Shown here piece after piece: positions 60,623 to 64,000 of a DNA stretch of 64,000 nucleotides (positions are counted from its first letter, which is position 1; every line of letters begins with the position of its first letter). The notes under the pieces are model-generated. The model did no database searches. It was not told the DNA's origin and saw only the letters and a list, made by a program, of their open reading frames with translations. Source of the DNA: Lichenicola sp964247755 (lineage in GTDB: Bacteria > Pseudomonadota > Alphaproteobacteria > Acetobacterales > Acetobacteraceae); assembly GCA_964247755.1 (NCBI GenBank), contig CAXTVX010000003.1, positions 62,001 through 126,000 of the forward strand, read 5' to 3'. Made by a program: the position numbers and the translations under genes.

Positions 60623-61798
60623 TCACCGGGCGCCCGGCTGCCGCGGCAGAAGCAGCACAATCCGGCCGCCGGCGTGCATGGCGCCGGCATCGCGCGCCGC
60701 CGCGTCGTTCCAGCCGAAGAACAGGTCGGCGCGGACCGGACCGGTGACGTCGGTGCCGAGGTCCTGCGCCAGCACGAGGCGGTCGAGGGGCGAGCCGTCC
60801 GGCCGGGTGGTGGCGACGAACATCGGCACGCCCAGCGGCAGGAAGGCGCGGTCGACAGCAGCCGAACGCAGCGGGGTCAGGGTCACGCCCAGCGCGCCGG
60901 GTGGCCCCTGGTTCGGCGCCACGTCGTCGAGCAGGCGGAAGAACACGTAGTTCGGGTTCCGCTCCATCAGCGGCCCGGCCTCGGCCGGATGGGCGGCCAG
61001 CCAGCCACGGATGGACTGCATGCTGACCCCGTCCGCAGGAAGCTGCCCGTCCGCCACCAGCAGGCGCCCGAGCGGCACGTAGGGCTGGCCGTTGCGCCCG
61101 GCATAGCCGAGCCGGACGATCTGGCCGTCCGGCAGCCGGATGCGGCCGGAGCCCTGCACCTGCAGGAAGAACAAGTCCACCGGATCGCGCAGCCACAGGA
61201 TCTCCAGGCCGCGACGGCCGAGTGCGCCGCGATCGATCTGCGCGCGGCTCCAGTACGGCACCACCCGGTGGTCCTCGACCCGGCCGGTCAGGGGCTGCGC
61301 GCCGAGACCCGGAGCGCTCAGCGTGACCAGCTCCGACGGACGGCCGTAGACCGGCACGGCGTACCCGGGAGTTCTCGACAGCGAGCCGGCGAACTCGGGC
61401 TCGAAGTAGCCCGTCAGGCTGGCGTCGGGAACGTCGCGATCCGAAGCGAGGAAGGGCAGGAACCAGGTCTGGAGGTAGCGCCGCACCGCCGGCTCGTCGC
61501 CCGACGGCAGCGCGCGGGCAGCCTGGCAGGCCGGCCCGTAGGAGCCTGCCATCCCGGCAGCGCTGCGGGCCTCCGCGGCACCACCCAGGCTGGTGTCGGC
61601 GGGCAACCGGCCGAGCCGCTCGCACTCGGCCAGCAGCGCCGGCAGCACGCCGCCAAGACGGTCCGCGCTCCAGCCGGGGATGTCGGCATAGCCGATGCGG
61701 GTCAGGGCGAGCGCCGGCGGACCGGCGGGCCCGGCACAGGCCGCTGCCAGGAACAGGACGCCCGTCAACAGGGCGGCAGCGCACGACGGAACGATCAT
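60623..61798 (-). CDS. mltA: MltA, membrane-bound lytic murein transglycosylase A
   Basis: A 391-residue peptidoglycan-cleaving enzyme. The signal peptide ends FLAAACAG, a lipobox-like site with Ala at -3. The MltA barrel has LTGYFEPEF, PVDLFFLQVQGSGR, YAGRNGQPY and the 3D domain with LVLAQDLGTDVTGPVRADLF, followed by FFGWNDAAA that carries the catalytic Asp. ATG 61798 gives a normal signal peptide; a TTG at 61861 is also in frame but would overlap the Tim44-like gene. It is probably co-transcribed with the Tim44-like gene. Confidence 0.92.
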   Translation of the reverse strand: MIVPSCAAALLTGVLFLAAACAGPAGPPALALTRIGYADIPGWSADRLGGVLPALLAECERLGRLPADTSLGGAAEARSAAGMAGSYGPACQAARALPSGDEPAVRRYLQTWFLPFLASDRDVPDASLTGYFEPEFAGSLSRTPGYAVPVYGRPSELVTLSAPGLGAQPLTGRVEDHRVVPYWSRAQIDRGALGRRGLEILWLRDPVDLFFLQVQGSGRIRLPDGQIVRLGYAGRNGQPYVPLGRLLVADGQLPADGVSMQSIRGWLAAHPAEAGPLMERNPNYVFFRLLDDVAPNQGPPGALGVTLTPLRSAAVDRAFLPLGVPMFVATTRPDGSPLDRLVLAQDLGTDVTGPVRADLFFGWNDAAARDAGAMHAGGRIVLLLPRQPGAR

Positions 61799-61838
61799 GC
61801 AGGCGATGCGGAAGACGGCCGGCGCGGAACGCGGCGCG

Positions 61839-62528
61839 TCAGGCGCTCCGGGCGCCGGCAAGCCGCCAGGCGGCGCCGTCGGTGCCCTTCGGGCCGCCGA
61901 TCCAGCGCTCGAAGGTCCAGCTGTCGGCGAGCTCCGTCACCGCGTCGGCGCCGGATACCGGCAGCCCGTCGCGGCCGAGCAGCACGCTGACCTGGTCGGA
62001 CACGACGCGCACGTCGATCGTGGCGCGCCAGATGCCGTTCTCCTGCACCAGCGCCGCGTCGGTGATCTGCATCTGCGTCACCGCGCGGATCTCGGCGCGC
62101 TGGGTCTCGCCGGCCGCCTCACGGGCGATGATCGCCGCCTCGAACGCCGCATAGGCGTCGGCGGTCAGCGCGCCGCGCAGCACAGTGCGGTCGCCCTCGG
62201 CGAAGGCCGCGACGATGCGCCGGAACGCCGCCTCGGCCTGCACGAGGAACTGCGCCGCATCGAAGCTGCGCTCGCGCTCGCGGATGCGCGCCAGCGTCAC
62301 CCCCACCGGCCCGGCCGGGTCGGGCAGCTTGCGTTCCGTGGCCGCGGGCGTCGGCTCGGCCCGCGCCTCGATCACCGGCCCGGGCGTTCGCAAGGCTACC
62401 GGCGGCGTTGCCGGACGCTCGAGCCCGGTGCGCTTGCCCAGGATGCTGCGCAGGCGCAGCACCAGGAAGGCGGCGAACAGGCCCAGCAGGACGAGGTCGA
62501 CCGGGTAGTTGCCGGCGAGGAAGTGCAT
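61839..62528 (-). CDS. Tim44-like domain protein
   Basis: A 229-residue protein with an N-terminal membrane helix (VDLVLLGLFAAFLVLRLRS, residues ~10-28) and a Tim44/MBA1-type C-domain (~85-225). The domain includes FDAAQFLVQAEAAFRRIVAAFAEGD, LTADAYAAFEAAI and DSWTFERWIGGP. Alphaproteobacterial homologues resemble the mitochondrial import protein and may handle membrane proteins. Its neighbours SecB and MltA suggest an envelope or export context. ATG at 62528. Confidence 0.9.
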   Translation of the reverse strand: MHFLAGNYPVDLVLLGLFAAFLVLRLRSILGKRTGLERPATPPVALRTPGPVIEARAEPTPAATERKLPDPAGPVGVTLARIRERERSFDAAQFLVQAEAAFRRIVAAFAEGDRTVLRGALTADAYAAFEAAIIAREAAGETQRAEIRAVTQMQITDAALVQENGIWRATIDVRVVSDQVSVLLGRDGLPVSGADAVTELADSWTFERWIGGPKGTDGAAWRLAGARSA

Positions 62529-62675
62529 CGAGGATCCCGATCGTCTTGGGAGGATGAAGGCGGAGGATGGAGGCCCGGTCTCGAGCGGGGGCCTGGCAGA
62601 GATAGGGGCGTCGGCGCCCGGAGACAATCAGGCGGCGATTGCCGGGTGCTCCGGGGGAGCGTATCGGCTGGAACG

Positions 62676-63275
62676 ATGATCGTGTTGCGGCACTGCCAGA
62701 GCGAGTTCAACCTCCACTTCACCCGCACCCGACGCGACCCGGGCCTGATCGATCCCGGCCTGACCGCCGAGGGCCTGGCGCAGGCGGACGCGGCGGCGGA
62801 CGCGTTGTGCGGGGCCGGGCGGATCACCCGCATCGTGGCGTCGCCATATCGGCGGGCGCTGCAGACCGCGGCACCGATCGCCGCCCGCCTCGGCGTCCCG
62901 GTCACCGTCACCACCCTGGTCCGCGAGCGCTATGCGTTCGCCTGCGACATCGGCTCGCCGCGCCTGCTGCTGGAGCGCGACTGGCCCGGCATCGACTTCT
63001 CCACGGTCGACGGCGCGTGGTGGCACGATGGCGCGACCGGTGCGGACGGCAGGCCCGCGATCGAGACCGAGGACAGCGTGATCGACCGCGCCGCGCAGTT
63101 CCGCGCCGCCATGGCGGCAGCGCCCGACCAGGAGGAAACCCTGCTGGTGTCGCACTGGGGCTTCCTGCTGGCGTTCAGCGGCCGGAGCCTGGAGAACGGG
63201 TGCTGGCTCCCGGTCGATCCGGCGACACCGCCGGCTGGCCCGATCGTCTGGCGGCACGGCACCGCGGCGACCTGA
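62676..63275 (+). CDS. Histidine phosphatase family protein
   Basis: A 199-residue phosphoglycerate-mutase-like phosphatase. The phosphohistidine motif is VLRHCQSEFN, where the usual RHG is RHC. Further conserved residues are in SPYRRALQTA and VSHWGF. The substrate is unknown; small-molecule phosphatase activity is likely. The ATG at 62676 was set by homology. It diverges from the Tim44-like gene and lies 84 nt before secB. Confidence 0.85.
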   Translation: MIVLRHCQSEFNLHFTRTRRDPGLIDPGLTAEGLAQADAAADALCGAGRITRIVASPYRRALQTAAPIAARLGVPVTVTTLVRERYAFACDIGSPRLLLERDWPGIDFSTVDGAWWHDGATGADGRPAIETEDSVIDRAAQFRAAMAAAPDQEETLLVSHWGFLLAFSGRSLENGCWLPVDPATPPAGPIVWRHGTAAT

Positions 63276-63359
63276 CGGGAGCCGATCCGCCGCCTCCTTC
63301 CTGGCGTCGCATCCTGCGCCGTGCTAGCGCCGGCCACGGTCCGAACCAGGAGAACCCCC

Positions 63360-63887
63360 ATGTCCGACGCCAACCCCGCCCAGCCGGGTCCGCCGGCGCT
63401 GCCGCTGACCATGAACCTCCAGTACACCAAGGACCTGTCGTTCGAGGTGCCGTCGGGTGCGGAGATCTTCGCGACGCTTCGCGCCAACCCACAGATCTCG
63501 GTCAACATCGACGTCCAGGCGAACCGGCTGCAGCAGGAGCAGAACGTGTTCGAGGTGGTACTGTCGGTGAAGGCGGACGCCACCGAGCCCGCCGGCGAGG
63601 CCGGCAGCGCCGCGTCGGCCTCCAGCGGGCGCACCGTGTTCATCGTCGAGCTCGCCTATGCCGCGGTGGTGACGCTGGGCGACACGCCGGAGACCATGTT
63701 CGAGCCGCTGCTGCTGGTCGAGGTACCGCGGCTGATCTTCCCGTATGCGCGCAACATCGTCAGCGAGGTCACGCGCGACGGCGGGTTTCCACCGGTGGTA
63801 CTGCAGCCGATCGACTTCGTGGCGTTGTGGCAGGCCAAGCGGGCGCAGCTGGCGTCGGCGATGAACCAGCCGGCCGGGCACGCCTGA
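63360..63887 (+). CDS. secB: SecB, protein-export chaperone
   Basis: A 175-residue SecB. It holds preproteins unfolded and delivers them to SecA. LQYTKDLSFEVPSG, NPQISVNIDVQANRL, ELAYAAVVTL and EVPRLIFPYARNIVSEVTRDGGFP are all family signatures. A 10-residue Ala/Ser/Gly insertion (AGSAASASSG) is present in the first half, as in some related species. AGGAGAA precedes the ATG. Confidence 0.96.
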   Translation: MSDANPAQPGPPALPLTMNLQYTKDLSFEVPSGAEIFATLRANPQISVNIDVQANRLQQEQNVFEVVLSVKADATEPAGEAGSAASASSGRTVFIVELAYAAVVTLGDTPETMFEPLLLVEVPRLIFPYARNIVSEVTRDGGFPPVVLQPIDFVALWQAKRAQLASAMNQPAGHA

Positions 63888-63894
63888 CCCCGGT

Positions 63895-64000
63895 TCAGCG
63901 TTCGGCCAGCAGGGCCAGCAGCGCCGCCGCGTCCGGCGTACCGGCGGCGGCGATGCCGCGCCAGTGCAGGCGGCGTAGCGGCTCGGCGGCGCGCGGGCTG
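63895..64000 (-). CDS. Probable HemD (uroporphyrinogen-III synthase), C-terminal end only
   Basis: The last 34 codons of a gene that continues beyond the window. The visible sequence SPRAAEPLRRLHWRGI, then PDAAALLALLAER, resembles the C-terminus of uroporphyrinogen-III synthase, where an SPRxAExL segment precedes a PDxxALLxxL helix. HemD cyclises hydroxymethylbilane in tetrapyrrole synthesis, which would fit the cobalamin genes elsewhere in the window. The call is tentative because the sequence is so short. Confidence 0.45.
   Translation of the reverse strand, partial: SPRAAEPLRRLHWRGIAAAGTPDAAALLALLAER

Noticed and set aside
1..64000. tRNA, rRNA, CRISPR array, insertion sequence or prophage
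   Set aside because: No cloverleaf-like sequence, no spaced direct repeats, no transposase, integrase or phage motifs were found by reading; a covariance-model search would be needed to exclude small RNAs.

Overview
This is a high-GC chromosomal window from an alphaproteobacterium. The family is most likely Acetobacteraceae (Rhodospirillales), judged from gene content and the style of the proteins. I see HslV with a short propeptide, PhaR, short-type Psd next to PssA, a zinc-ribbon/ftsE/ftsX/YdcF/plsC run, SecB near MltA and a Tim44-like protein, and BluB with CobC/CobD. I see no rRNA, tRNA, CRISPR array, insertion sequence, integrase or phage gene. Genes are densely packed, and many neighbours share ATGA, GTGA or TTGA stop/start overlaps, which implies long, translationally coupled operons.

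Layout. 0-2.3 kb: COG3910-type ATPase (cut by the window edge), RES toxin and Xre/MbcA antitoxin, then SufE. 2.3-4.7 kb: HslU/HslV protease and a lone receiver protein. 4.9-6.4 kb: an unassigned alpha/beta-hydrolase. 6.4-17.1 kb: an eight-gene chemosensory operon reading leftward (CheW, CheR-TPR, CheW-like, MCP, CheA-receiver, CheB, then two hybrid histidine kinases). Its composition resembles Wsp-type and Rhodospirillum centenum Che3-type alternative-function systems, but it has no CheY and no GGDEF output. 17.2-23.4 kb: small hypothetical genes, a diacylglycerol-kinase-like gene, an LpxH-like phosphoesterase coupled to a GT4 glycosyltransferase, and a heavily frameshifted TetA-like MFS pseudogene. 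23.4-28.2 kb: zinc-ribbon protein, FtsE, FtsX, YdcF/ElyC-like protein, PlsC and a DUF2125-like protein. 28.7-34.7 kb: PhaR, alcohol dehydrogenase, GST, GloB, a methyltransferase, Psd and PssA.

34.6-41.3 kb: a six-gene hydrogenase-4/complex-I-like membrane complex (HyfB, C, E, F, G, I homologues). The large subunit has lost all four [NiFe] cysteines while the small subunit keeps all four FeS cysteines. This is an energy-converting hydrogenase-related (Ehr) complex and the most biochemically intriguing locus here. 41.4-49.3 kb: aldo/keto reductase with a hidden 58-codon partner, HolC, cobalamin genes (CobC, CobD, BluB), a MetX-like hydrolase, an FeS-type photolyase and an Smr protein. 49.4-59.3 kb: a membrane glycosyltransferase-like protein, a hybrid sensor kinase, and a complete tripartite RND efflux operon. 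59.7-64 kb: an orphan DNA methyltransferase, MltA, a Tim44-like protein, a histidine phosphatase, SecB and the end of a probable HemD.

Functional themes are signal transduction (five proteins with receiver domains, three of them histidine kinases besides CheA), envelope and phospholipid biosynthesis, membrane bioenergetics and efflux. Start sites were chosen from Shine-Dalgarno matches and stop/start overlaps where possible. No database search was run, so all family names rest on motif recognition.
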